From Clostridium sp. AM34-11AC (lineage in GTDB: Bacteria > Bacillota > Clostridia > Lachnospirales > Lachnospiraceae): DNA of 43,802 nt. The notes under the pieces are model-generated. The model did no database searches. It saw nothing but the letters and a program-made list of their open reading frames with translations, and was not told the DNA's origin. Both the position numbers and the translations under genes were made by a program. Numbering within the stretch: position 1 is the first letter of the stretch; each line of letters opens with the position of its first letter. The stretch lies in assembly GCF_003435375.1 (NCBI RefSeq), contig NZ_QWGL01000027.1, forward strand, positions 1-43,802, in the 5' to 3' direction. Positions 1 to 6,915 of this stretch are shown one piece after another.

Positions 1-13
1 TTTTTAGCCACAA

Positions 14-844
14 GTGTTACAAAAAAGCTTGACCACAACAGCGCTGCCGTTCTATGACAGGGTGGTACAGCACGCCATAAACAACGTGTTAGAGCCTATA
101 TTTGATAAGCGGTTTATATCGCAGTCTTACGCCTGCCGGAAAGGTAAAGGTATGCACGCTGCGTCTGATACGCTAAAAGAGTGGCTGTATGAGTGGAACA
201 AATACCACCCAGACCAGCCGCTTTATGCTATCAAGGCAGATATACACCACTATTTCCAGAGCATAGACCATGCGGTATTAAAAACTGAAATACGTAAGGT
301 TATAAAAGACGCTGGGGTACTGGCATTGCTGGACAGGATAATAGACCACAACGGCAATATGCCGGACGGCGTAGGGATACCAGTAGGAAACCTTACCAGT
401 CAGTTATTTGCAAATATCTATCTGGACGCATTAGACCAGTTTATTAAGCATGAGCTGGGCGTAGAGGCGTACATACGATATATGGACGACTTTGTAATAT
501 TAAGCCCAGACAAGGAACAGCTGCGCAACTGGCTTGCACGGATAGAGCAATTCTTACGGGAAGAGCTTAAGTTAGAGTTTAACCCGAAAACTACCATGCT
601 GGCAGCAAAGAACGGTATAGACTTTGTAGGCTACAAACACAGGGCAACGCACAGGAAAGTACGAAAGGACAGCATAAAGCGCATAAAGCGTACTATCAAG
701 AAGTGCGAGAGCGGGAAAATCACAAAAGAGCAGTTACAAAAGAGTATACAGAGCTGGACGGGACACGCAGGACACGCCGACAGTTATAACCTACGAAAGA
801 AAATAGAAACGCTGGCAGAGGCAGCCATAGAAAAGGCTGCTTAA
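14..844 (+). CDS. Reverse transcriptase, probably DGR type (5' part missing or broken)
   Basis: The product of 276 residues carries reverse transcriptase palm motifs: DRVVQHAI near residue 15, a first catalytic-Asp region (KADIHHYFQSIDH), VGNLTSQ at 124-130 and the YMDD box at 156-159. The GxxxSQ form of motif 4 is typical of diversity-generating retroelements, where the enzyme copies a template repeat with adenine mutagenesis into a variable repeat of a target gene, often a phage tail protein. Such enzymes usually have about 60-70 residues before the DRVVQ motif. Here a TAG at 5-7 in the same frame leaves only a GTG at 14, so the 5' part is missing, frameshifted or in another frame beyond the window. 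No Avd gene, template or variable repeat is visible. A group II-like or other unclassified RT is possible. Confidence 0.75.
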   Translation: MLQKSLTTTALPFYDRVVQHAINNVLEPIFDKRFISQSYACRKGKGMHAASDTLKEWLYEWNKYHPDQPLYAIKADIHHYFQSIDHAVLKTEIRKVIKDAGVLALLDRIIDHNGNMPDGVGIPVGNLTSQLFANIYLDALDQFIKHELGVEAYIRYMDDFVILSPDKEQLRNWLARIEQFLREELKLEFNPKTTMLAAKNGIDFVGYKHRATHRKVRKDSIKRIKRTIKKCESGKITKEQLQKSIQSWTGHAGHADSYNLRKKIETLAEAAIEKAA

Positions 845-868
845 GCGGCAGAATGCAGGAGCGAGTAC

Positions 869-1048
869 ATGAGTAGCAATTTACTAAGGGTAGTACAAGA
901 ACAACAGGAAACCATAGAAAAGCAAAGCAGGCTTATTGCTGATTTAATAGCCACTCTGGAAAGCTGGGAGCAGACAGCAGGCTACGACGGCGCAGAGCTG
1001 AAAGAGCGGGCAAAAGATTTGCAATTAAGAGAAAGGCAGGATTTATGA
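869..1048 (+). CDS. Small coiled-coil phage protein upstream of holin
   Basis: A 59-residue ORF starts at ATG 869 after GCAGGAGCG, a plausible SD. Its TGA overlaps the holin ATG (ATGA at 1045-1048), which suggests translational coupling. The protein is rich in E, Q, K and R with regularly spaced L and I (RVVQEQQETIEKQSRLIADL), so a coiled coil is likely, and it has no membrane segment. Short proteins of this kind often precede phage holins (compare XhlA-like lysis accessories), but no family was assigned. Confidence 0.65.
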   Translation: MSSNLLRVVQEQQETIEKQSRLIADLIATLESWEQTAGYDGAELKERAKDLQLRERQDL

Positions 1049-1533
1049 ACATGACTATTACAGAATTTATTGAGGCGGCGGCACATAACAAAATTATCCA
1101 GCTGGTAGTATTGGCGATTGTGTGCGACACGGTTTTTGGCGTGCTGCGTGCAATCAAAGAGAAGAAATTTAACAGCTGCGCAGGCATTGACGGGGCTATC
1201 AGAAAAGTAGGTATGCTTATTTCTCTGGTATTCATGCTGGCAATCGACGTACTGATTAAGATTAACTTAATCGGATTTATACCGGAGCAGGCACGTACAT
1301 ATTTAGGGCTTGATACCGTGGGCGTGGCTGAATTTTTTGCATTGCTTTACATTGCCTATGAGGTAGTGAGTATTTTTAAGAATATGGCATTATGCGGGCT
1401 GCCCGTAAAAAAGGTATGGGAAAAGGTGCGGGAGTTTCTGGCGAAGTATACGGACGAACTGCCGGACACAGACGAACTGGACGGGGACAGCACCACAGGC
1501 AACGTAGAGGAACACAGGACACAGGAAAGATAA
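1045..1533 (+). CDS. Phage holin, toxin-secretion/lysis type
   Basis: The product is 162 residues. Hydrophobic segments lie near residues 17-34 (IIQLVVLAIVCDTVFGVL), about 52-70 (VGMLISLVFMLAIDVLI) and about 92-112 (VAEFFALLYIAYEVVSIF), followed by an acidic hydrophilic tail. A dimetal-like AIVCDTVFGVLRAIKEKKF region followed by a GI..AIRK segment is characteristic of the Firmicutes holin family (Holin_4_1). Holins open the membrane so that the endolysin reaches the wall. The next gene is that endolysin, and the stop is followed by a hairpin that may lower read-through. Confidence 0.88.
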   Translation: MNMTITEFIEAAAHNKIIQLVVLAIVCDTVFGVLRAIKEKKFNSCAGIDGAIRKVGMLISLVFMLAIDVLIKINLIGFIPEQARTYLGLDTVGVAEFFALLYIAYEVVSIFKNMALCGLPVKKVWEKVREFLAKYTDELPDTDELDGDSTTGNVEEHRTQER

Positions 1534-1559
1534 GAATAATAAGGACATAGCAGCAAAGA

Positions 1560-1590
1560 GCGCTTGCGGGACACCGCAGGCGCTTATTTT
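1560..1590 (+). terminator. Hairpin between holin and endolysin
   Basis: A 10-bp stem (GCGCTTGCGG with CCGCAGGCGC, one G-T pair) with a 4-nt loop is followed by TTATTTT. It resembles an attenuating rho-independent terminator. Confidence 0.55.
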
Positions 1591-1611
1591 GTATGCGGAA
1601 AGGCAGGAAAT

Positions 1612-3021
1612 ATGAACATTAACAGAAAGATAAGTAAGTACAATTTCAATAAGGGCAGCGTTTCCAGAATTAAGTATATTGTTATCCATTATGTAGGCGC
1701 ACTGGGCGGCGCAGAGGACAACTGCCGATATTATGGCGGCGGCAATAGAAATGCGTCGGCGCATTACTTTGTAGGATTTAACGGCGAGGTATGGCAGTGC
1801 GTAGAGGACGCTAATATAGCGTGGCATTGCGGAGCGTCGAGCTATAAGCACGCAGAGTGCCGAAACGCTAATAGTATCGGTATTGAAATGTGCGTAAGGA
1901 AGAAAAACACAAAGAGCATGGGCGCAACAGATAAAGACTGGTATTTTGAGGACGCAACAGTAGAGGCAGCGGCAGAGCTTACCCGTTACCTTATGAATAA
2001 ATACGGCGTGCCTGCATCTCATGTAATCAGACATTACGACGTAACGGGCAAGATTTGCCCTAACCCGTATGTATATAACACCAGCGCCCACACATGGGAC
2101 GAGTTTAAGCGTAAAATCAGCGGACAGGCAGAAACACCGCAGGGCGGCAATGAAAAAACAATCTGGAATTTTCTTACAGGAAAGGGCTTAAATGCTTATG
2201 CCGTGGCTGGTATTATGGGTAATCTGTATGCTGAAAGCGGGCTTATGCCGAACAACTTACAGAACGCCTATAACAATAAGCTGGGTAAGACGGACGCAGA
2301 ATATACAGCAGCGGTGGATAATGGCAGCTATGGCAATTTTGTAAAAGACAGTGCAGGCTATGGGCTGGCGCAGTGGACGTATTGGAGCAGAAAGCAGGCG
2401 TTGTTTAATCATGCAAAACAGGCGGGCGTATCCATTGCAGACCTTAATATGCAGCTGGGCTTTTTATGGGAAGAATTGCAGGGATACACAGCAGTAATGG
2501 ACGCACTGAAAAAGGCGGGCAGCGTGCGTGCTGCATCTGATGCCGTTCTTACTGGATATGAAAAGCCAGCAGACCAGAGCGAAACAGCAAAGAAAAAGCG
2601 TGCAGAGTACGGCGAGGGATACTATAAAAAGTATGCAGCAGGAAACGGTACAAAGTATTACAGAGTGCGCAAGAGCTGGACGGACGCAGCAAGCCAGCTG
2701 GGGGCGTTTACGTCGCTGGAAAATGCAAAGAGCGCTTGCAAGGCGGGCTATACTGTATATGATGATAACGGCAAGGCGGTATATACCGCAGCAGGGCAGC
2801 AGGCAAGCGCAGGCGTTCCGTTTAGCGTACAGGTAGATATTTTAGACCTTAATATCAGAACAGGAGCAGGCACGAATTATGCAAAGACGGGAGAAACCAC
2901 AGGAAAGGGAGTATTTACCATTGTGGAAGTGAAAGCCGGACAGGGCGCAAGCGTTGGCTGGGGACGCTTGAAGAGTGGCGCAGGCTGGATTAGCTTAGAT
3001 TATGCCACAAGATTAGCTTAA
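1612..3021 (+). CDS. Phage endolysin: amidase + lysozyme-like + SH3 domains
   Basis: I place the start at ATG 1612 (MNINRKISK) after GGAAAGGCAGGAA. An upstream in-frame start at 1564 would cover the preceding hairpin. The product is 469 residues. The first ~170 residues look like an N-acetylmuramoyl-L-alanine amidase of the Amidase_2 fold: IVIHYVG with the zinc His, then HYFVG, WHCG and a late HYDVTGKICP. Residues ~180-315 (TIWNFLTGKGLNAYAVAGIMGNLYAES) match the phage tail lysozyme-type domain, with a glutamate in the expected place. Residues ~340-385 form a short SPOR-like stretch, and the C-terminus (LNIRTGAGTNYAKTG) is a bacterial SH3 wall-binding domain. It should cut peptidoglycan at two bonds during lysis or host exit. 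Confidence 0.9.
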   Translation: MNINRKISKYNFNKGSVSRIKYIVIHYVGALGGAEDNCRYYGGGNRNASAHYFVGFNGEVWQCVEDANIAWHCGASSYKHAECRNANSIGIEMCVRKKNTKSMGATDKDWYFEDATVEAAAELTRYLMNKYGVPASHVIRHYDVTGKICPNPYVYNTSAHTWDEFKRKISGQAETPQGGNEKTIWNFLTGKGLNAYAVAGIMGNLYAESGLMPNNLQNAYNNKLGKTDAEYTAAVDNGSYGNFVKDSAGYGLAQWTYWSRKQALFNHAKQAGVSIADLNMQLGFLWEELQGYTAVMDALKKAGSVRAASDAVLTGYEKPADQSETAKKKRAEYGEGYYKKYAAGNGTKYYRVRKSWTDAASQLGAFTSLENAKSACKAGYTVYDDNGKAVYTAAGQQASAGVPFSVQVDILDLNIRTGAGTNYAKTGETTGKGVFTIVEVKAGQGASVGWGRLKSGAGWISLDYATRLA

Positions 3022-3033
3022 GTTTTCGAGGGT

Positions 3034-3066
3034 GGGCGGTTCACTGTCTGCCCTCAATTTTTTGCA
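3034..3066 (+). terminator. Terminator after endolysin
   Basis: A GGGCGG/CTGCCC stem with a short loop is followed by TCAATTTTTT, closing the lysis operon. Confidence 0.65.
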
Positions 3067-3094
3067 ATTTTATAGCATTTTCCGCATAAAAGAA

Positions 3095-3123
3095 TTGACA
3101 ATATACCAAAGTTGGTATATAAT
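3095..3123 (+). promoter_or_regulatory. Consensus promoter with palindromic operator in the spacer
   Basis: TTGACA (3095-3100) and TATAAT (3118-3123) are both perfect consensus hexamers with a 17-bp spacer. The spacer holds an 8-bp inverted repeat, ATATACCA-aagt-TGGTATAT (3101-3120), which overlaps the -10. A repressor bound there would block polymerase. The Cro-like protein at 3487 is the obvious candidate, but that link is inference. It drives the small genes from 3188 onward. Confidence 0.85.
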
Positions 3124-3187
3124 AAAATCATGGAAAGGAGATAAGAACAAATAAGAGGCAAAGCCACTGGAAAGGAGAAACGGCACA

Positions 3188-3307
3188 ATGGGTAAGAAAA
3201 AGAAACAAAAGAAAAAGCCTATCGAATGGCGAGACCTGACAATCAACGCATTGATAGACTTAATCATAGGCATAATACTTATCATAATCGGTAAGCACAT
3301 AGGTTAG
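3188..3307 (+). CDS. 39-residue lysine-rich single-pass membrane peptide
   Basis: An ORF starting at ATG 3188 follows GGAAAGGAGAAA, an excellent SD. The N-terminus is extremely basic (KKKKQKKK), followed by WRDLTINALI and a hydrophobic segment LIIGIILIIIG, ending KHIG. It would sit in the membrane with the Lys tail inside. The size, promoter strength and tight operator recall type I toxin-like or phage superinfection peptides, but no family is recognised and function is unknown. The TAG lies inside the following hairpin. Confidence 0.6.
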   Translation: MGKKKKQKKKPIEWRDLTINALIDLIIGIILIIIGKHIG

Positions 3308-3357
3308 GGCGAAAGCCCTAACCGACAGGCGGGCGATAAGCCCGCCGCCTATAAAAA
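3302..3357 (+). terminator. Two tandem strong hairpins after the membrane peptide
   Basis: GGTTAGGGC-gaaa-GCCCTAACC (3302-3323, GNRA loop) is followed by GGCGGGC-gataa-GCCCGCC (3328-3346), then an A-rich run. Neither has a good T-tail, so they may stabilise the mRNA 3' end or attenuate rather than terminate fully. Confidence 0.55.
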
Positions 3358-3390
3358 AATATAACACAAACCCACAGCCGAGTAAAGAGT

Positions 3391-3483
3391 ATGCTTTTGA
3401 AATTAGGAGTATTTTTAGTAGTAGTAGGACTGGTAAAGCTGATTATTGCTTTCATTTTGAGAGCAAAGGAAAAAGAGAGGTAA
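3391..3483 (+). CDS. 30-residue hydrophobic peptide
   Basis: ATG 3391 to TAA 3483. Residues 5-24 are almost wholly hydrophobic (LGVFLVVVGLVKLIIAFILR), followed by a charged tail (AKEKER). A single membrane helix is predicted. The SD (GTAAAGAG) is weak. It ends 3 bp before the Xre gene, so it is likely co-transcribed with it. Function is unknown. Confidence 0.45.
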   Translation: MLLKLGVFLVVVGLVKLIIAFILRAKEKER

Positions 3484-3486
3484 GGC

Positions 3487-3684
3487 ATGAATTTAGGCGA
3501 GAACATAAGGAAAGCACGAAAAGCGGCGGGCGTTTCACAGTCAGAACTTGCGGAACGCCTGCAAGTCCACCAGAAAGATATAAGCAGGTGGGAGAACGGG
3601 GCGCACGCACCGACAATAGAAATGTTTGCGAAAATATGCAGAGAGCTTAACGCCTCTGCTGATGAAATTTTAGAATTGAAGTAA
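3487..3684 (+). CDS. Cro/CI-type (Xre) DNA-binding protein
   Basis: The 65-residue product is essentially one HTH_3 domain: LGENIRKARKAAGVSQSELAERL with the recognition helix around VHQKDISRWENGAHAP. The SD AGAGAGG lies 6 bp upstream. It lacks the C-terminal cleavage or dimerisation domain of CI-like repressors, so it is Cro-like. Lying downstream of the palindromic promoter at 3095, it is a good candidate autoregulator. Confidence 0.85.
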   Translation: MNLGENIRKARKAAGVSQSELAERLQVHQKDISRWENGAHAPTIEMFAKICRELNASADEILELK

Positions 3685-3705
3685 ATACGAAAGCGAGGGC
3701 TTACT

Positions 3706-4390
3706 ATGACAAAGAAAAAGGTAATTTTAGCGGCAGCGGCTGCATTATTTGCAGTAAGCGGTTTAACGGCGCTGCCGTCTGGAAATATAACAGGTGGGGT
3801 GGGCTGCATTGCGGTTGCGGCAGTATGCGCCTATTTTGGACTGAAAAAGAAAAGCGCAGGAAAAAAGAACGAAAACAGAACGCCTGCGCCTGCCGCTGCA
3901 TCTGGTGGCAGAGTTTTAGATACAATCAGAACGAAAGTAGTAGGCGTGACGTTCAATAATGAGGACGGAGAAAACAGGCAGGATATTTTAAGCAGAATGT
4001 CCGGCAGCGAAGATATTACAGTAGAAAAGTATACATACAACGGAGAGCCTGCCGCATACGTAAAGTGGGGCGATAAGGTAATAGGCAATCTATCGGCAGA
4101 GCTGGCGGGGGACTTAGCGAGAAAGTACCCGAAAGCCCGCTACACCGCAGAAATACTGGAAATTTCTGGGGGGGGGGGTACAGACGTTCGGGTGCAATAT
4201 AGAGCTTGACGTAATCGAGGACGCAACGCCCAGCGTAAGCCAGCATACGGGAGAAACTACAGTATATGTAGACCGTAGCAACAAAAAATACCATAGTAAG
4301 CCTAACTGTTCGGGAATGAAAAACCCAAAGAGCATACCGCTAAGCCAAGCAAAGAAGAAATACACCGCTTGTAAAAAGTGTTGTAAATAG
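3706..4390 (+). pseudogene. HIRAN-domain membrane protein, frame switched at a G11 tract
   Basis: As written, the frame from ATG 3706 stops at 4209 (167 residues). Removing one G from the eleven at 4168-4178 would continue to TAG 4388-4390 and give 227 residues. Visible parts: an N-terminal hydrophobic stretch (residues 8-45, two short membrane segments), then TKVVGVTFNN...NRQDIL...GDKVIGNLSAELA, the pattern of a HIRAN domain. Past the tract the new frame restores the domain's end (TFGCNIELDVIE) and adds a Cys module (KKYHSKPNCSGMKNP ... YTACKKCCK), a common zinc-ribbon-like tail in Firmicutes. HIRAN domains bind DNA ends or damaged DNA in other proteins. This may be a sequencing slip, a decayed gene or an OFF phase. 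Confidence 0.72.
4168..4178 (+). repeat. Homopolymer tract of 11 G
   Basis: Eleven consecutive G inside the HIRAN gene. Ten or thirteen would put the two halves in frame, while eleven truncates. Tracts of this length are classic slipped-strand (phase variation) sites and also classic base-calling errors. Confidence 0.9.
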
Positions 4391-4400
4391 GTAAAGGCAT

Positions 4401-4434
4401 AAGCCGCAGACTTGTAAAAGAGTTTGCGGCTTTT
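4401..4434 (+). terminator. Terminator after the HIRAN gene
   Basis: A 12-bp stem AAGCCGCAGACT / AGTTTGCGGCTT (one G-T pair) with an 8-nt loop is followed by TTTT. It separates the HIRAN gene from the transposase. Confidence 0.75.
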
Positions 4435-4479
4435 CGTCGTATATGGGGAAAAAACAGGAACGAAAGAGAGGTAGCAGAA

Positions 4480-5541
4480 ATGGCGAATAAGAAAGGCAGC
4501 CGACAGCTGACATGGACAGACCGTATAAGTATTGAGGCATTGAAAAAAGCAGGGCATAGCGTGATAGAGATAGCAGAACAGCTGGGCGTACACCGCAGCA
4601 CTATATACAATGAGCTTAAGCGAGGGGAATATATGCACAGAAATAGCGACTATACAGAAACATTAAGTTATAGCCCAAACAAGGCACAAATGAAAGCAGA
4701 GGAAAATTTAAAGGCAAGGGGTACACAGCTTAAAATAGGAAACGATATTGCATACGCAAATTATATAGAGGATAAAATAGTAAATGAAGATTACAGCCCA
4801 GCTGCGGTACTGGGAGAATTGAAAGCACAGGGGAAAGAGGGGGACTTTTCCGTAACAGTATGCGTAACGACCTTATACAGCTACATTGATAAGGGTATTT
4901 TCCTTAAGCTGTCTAATAAGAATTTGCCAGTAAAGAAGAATAAGAAGAGAAATTATAAGAAAGTACAGAGACAACAGAAAAGGGCGGCAGCAGGAGAGAG
5001 TATAGACAAACGCCCGAAAGAGATAGATACACGGGAAGAGTTTGGCAACTGGGAAATGGACAGCGTTTTAGGTAAGCGGGGAAAGTCAAAAAATACGTTG
5101 CTGGTACTGACAGAGCGGAAAACCAGAAACGAGATTATATTTAAACTGCCAGACCATACAGACGAGGCAGTAGTAGCGGCACTGGATAGATTAGAAAGAA
5201 AATGGGGCGCTGATATGTTTAAGCGGGTATTTAAGACAATCACAGTAGACAACGGTAGCGAGTTTGCAGATGCAGAGGGCTTACAGCGTTCTATTATCAA
5301 CGAGGGAGAAAAACGGACAAAGGTATATTACTGCCACCCTTATAGTAGCTGGGAACGTGGCACGAATGAGGTAACAAATAAGATGATACGCCGGAAGATA
5401 CCGAAAGGCACAAATTTTGACGACAGGACAGAGGAAGAGGTAGAGAGTATAGAGAACTGGATAAACGGATACCCACGCAAAATACATGGCTATCATTCAG
5501 CAGGGGAACTATTCGAGGAAGAGGTAAAACAGCTTGCATAA
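4480..5541 (+). CDS. IS30-family DDE transposase
   Basis: The product is 353 residues, normal for IS30. The N-terminal HTH (RISIEALKKAGHSVIEIAEQLGV ... YNELKRG) is followed by an rve catalytic core with the first Asp in NWEMDSVLG, the second in ITVDNGSEF and the Glu in SSWERGTNEVTNKMIRR. All three acidic residues are intact. The SD AGAGAGG precedes ATG 4480. Clear terminal inverted repeats tightly flanking the gene were not found, so it may not be a free IS. Lying last in the prophage, beside host sequence, it could be the enzyme that moves the phage. Alternative: an IS that inserted in the prophage. Confidence 0.9.
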   Translation: MANKKGSRQLTWTDRISIEALKKAGHSVIEIAEQLGVHRSTIYNELKRGEYMHRNSDYTETLSYSPNKAQMKAEENLKARGTQLKIGNDIAYANYIEDKIVNEDYSPAAVLGELKAQGKEGDFSVTVCVTTLYSYIDKGIFLKLSNKNLPVKKNKKRNYKKVQRQQKRAAAGESIDKRPKEIDTREEFGNWEMDSVLGKRGKSKNTLLVLTERKTRNEIIFKLPDHTDEAVVAALDRLERKWGADMFKRVFKTITVDNGSEFADAEGLQRSIINEGEKRTKVYYCHPYSSWERGTNEVTNKMIRRKIPKGTNFDDRTEEEVESIENWINGYPRKIHGYHSAGELFEEEVKQLA

Positions 5542-5668
5542 GAACGAGAATAGGGGGCGTGAGAGGCTGGCAGGAGTGGCAGCCTTACTATTGCGCTGCC
5601 TAAAAGTGAAAATATACAATAAAACAGGCTGCGTATTGTGCAAAATGGCAAAACGATAAAAACATGAA

Positions 5669-5698
5669 AAAAATGTCGAATTTAATGTTGACATTTTT
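5669..5698. repeat. Inverted repeat near the prophage right end
   Basis: AAAAATGTC (5669-5677) and GACATTTTT (5690-5698) form a 9-bp inverted repeat with a 12-bp gap in AT-rich DNA, 27 bp before the rplU -35 box. It may be the transposase-binding terminus of the element or a remaining operator. The rest of 5542-5668 shows nothing clear apart from a short GGCTGGCAG/CTGCC hairpin. Confidence 0.45.
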
Positions 5699-5724
5699 AA
5701 AATATCGAAATTGCGAAAAAATGC

Positions 5725-5753
5725 TTGACAATGCAAGCACAGTTTGTTATAGT
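5725..5753 (+). promoter_or_regulatory. rplU operon promoter
   Basis: TTGACA (5725-5730), a 17-bp spacer and TATAGT (5748-5753) form a near-consensus housekeeping promoter. It lies directly upstream of the L21 leader. Confidence 0.85.
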
Positions 5754-5757
5754 TTTA

Positions 5758-5838
5758 TAGTGTGCCGCACAGTGAGGTTTTCAAGGATTCCATGATGGAA
5801 GACACCATAACTGGCGAGTAATGATAATAGGAGGTGCA
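5758..5838 (+). ncRNA. L21 leader RNA
   Basis: The 5' UTR of rplU has the layout of the Firmicutes L21 leader: GTGCCGCACAGTGAGGTTTTC, a TTCCATGATGGAA hairpin, then ACTGGCGAG before the SD AGGAGG. It is thought to let L21 repress its own operon. Confidence 0.75.
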
Positions 5839-5840
5839 AT

Positions 5841-6149
5841 ATGTACGCGATTATTGCAACTGGCGGTAAGCAGTATAGAGTAGCCGAGGGCGACAGCATC
5901 AAGATCGAGAGAATTGACGCAGAGGTTGGTTCTGCAGTAACTTTTGATCAGGTTCTTGCTGTTAACAACGGAGAGCTTACAATCGGATGCCCGACCGTTG
6001 AGGGTGCAACAGTATCTGCAACAGTAGAGAAAGTTGGCAAGGGCAAAAAAGTTATCGTTTACAAGTATAAGCGCAAATCTGGCTACCATAAGAAAAATGG
6101 TCACAGACAGCTTTATACTCAGGTTAAGATTGAAAAGATCAATGCTTAA
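5841..6149 (+). CDS. rplU: 50S ribosomal protein L21
   Basis: The product of 102 residues is full length for bacterial L21. The N-terminus [18 protein letters not shown] and the C-terminal [23 protein letters not shown] signature are both clear. L21 binds 23S rRNA in the large subunit. SD AGGAGG lies 8 bp before ATG. It is first in the operon with prp and rpmA and is controlled by the preceding leader and promoter. Confidence 0.98.
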   Translation: MYAIIATGGKQYRVAEGDSIKIERIDAEVGSAVTFDQVLAVNNGELTIGCPTVEGATVSATVEKVGKGKKVIVYKYKRKSGYHKKNGHRQLYTQVKIEKINA

Positions 6150-6157
6150 TTAAGATT

Positions 6158-6487
6158 ATGATTCAGGTAAATATCCTGCGTGACAGGAACGAAGTAGTAA
6201 AGGGAATCGATATCAATGGTCATGCTGGCTATGCAGAATACGGACAGGACGTGATTTGTGCTGCTGTTTCCGCACTGGTTCTCAACATGGCAAACTCCGT
6301 TGAAACATTTACGGACGATCACTTTGAAGGAAGTGTGGGGGAAGATGGTGGAAGCTTTTCTTTTTCCTTCCCGGACAAAATAAGTTCTGAGTCGCAGCTC
6401 CTCATGAAATCCCTGATTCTCGGACTCGAAAATATCCGGGATGAATATGGAGCAGAATATATCAAATTTCGATTCAGGGAGGTGTAA
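6158..6487 (+). CDS. prp: Ribosomal-processing cysteine protease Prp
   Basis: The 109-residue protein has the Prp signature [18 protein letters not shown], with catalytic His22 and Cys34. Prp removes the N-terminal extension of L27 in Firmicutes. Its substrate follows 4 bp downstream and carries exactly that extension, so pathway and operon agree. The start 9 bp after rplU has a weak SD, suggesting coupling to rplU translation. Confidence 0.95.
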   Translation: MIQVNILRDRNEVVKGIDINGHAGYAEYGQDVICAAVSALVLNMANSVETFTDDHFEGSVGEDGGSFSFSFPDKISSESQLLMKSLILGLENIRDEYGAEYIKFRFREV

Positions 6488-6491
6488 CGAT

Positions 6492-6782
6492 ATGTTTAAG
6501 ATGAACCTTCAGTTATTTGCTCATAAGAAAGGTGTTGGTTCCACAAAGAACGGACGTGATTCTGAGTCCAAACGCCTTGGAGCTAAGAGAGCAGACGGAC
6601 AGTTCGTATTAGCTGGCAACATCCTTTACAGACAGCGCGGAACAAAGATTCACCCGGGTCTCAACGTAGGCATCGGCGGTGATGATACTTTATTCGCTAA
6701 AGTTGACGGTGTTGTTAAGTTTGAGAGAAAGGGCAGAGACAAAAAGCAGGTTTCTGTATATCCTCAGGCAATCAACGAATAA
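6492..6782 (+). CDS. rpmA: 50S ribosomal protein L27 (precursor with Prp site)
   Basis: The start is ATG 6492 after GGAGGTG. The protein of 96 residues opens [14 protein letters not shown], and Prp is expected to cut between LQLF and AHKKG. The conserved L27 core follows ([28 protein letters not shown]). An in-frame start at 6441 inside prp was rejected. L27 reaches the peptidyl-transferase centre, where its freed N-terminus matters. Confidence 0.98.
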   Translation: MFKMNLQLFAHKKGVGSTKNGRDSESKRLGAKRADGQFVLAGNILYRQRGTKIHPGLNVGIGGDDTLFAKVDGVVKFERKGRDKKQVSVYPQAINE

Positions 6783-6790
6783 TAACGATG

Positions 6791-6822
6791 AGCTCCATAC
6801 TGGATGGTATGGAGCTTTTTTA
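6791..6822 (+). terminator. Terminator after rpmA
   Basis: A perfect 10-bp stem AGCTCCATAC / GTATGGAGCT with a 6-nt loop is followed by a T-run. It separates ribosomal genes from obgE. Confidence 0.9.
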
Positions 6823-6915
6823 AGATTTATGTGTAACAGTGAGACTTTGGATTCATGAAAAGAATAAGAAGCGGCACTGTTATATTTTTTAATTTTATTG
6901 AGAGGACGGTTTTCC

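Larger units (their letters stand above)
1..5722. mobile_element. Right end of a prophage
   Basis: Reverse transcriptase, holin, endolysin, Cro-like regulator and a transposase follow one another on the plus strand, which is a typical phage lysis and right-arm layout. The left part lies outside the window. The right boundary is inferred: phage-type genes stop at 5541 and the host rplU promoter begins at 5725, so the junction should lie in 5542-5722. No integrase or attachment repeat is visible, because the other end is missing. Confidence 0.7.

Noticed and set aside
1390..2091. Long minus-strand frame opposite the endolysin
   Set aside because: It is antisense to a clear three-domain gene and has no SD or protein signature.
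4391..5700. A stand-alone IS30 insertion sequence
   Set aside because: No matched inverted repeats flanking the gene or short duplication could be found by eye, so I kept it as a prophage gene. It remains possible.
6441..6491. Longer L27 start inside prp
   Set aside because: L27 begins MFKMNLQLF at 6492 with an SD, and that extension is the known Prp target.
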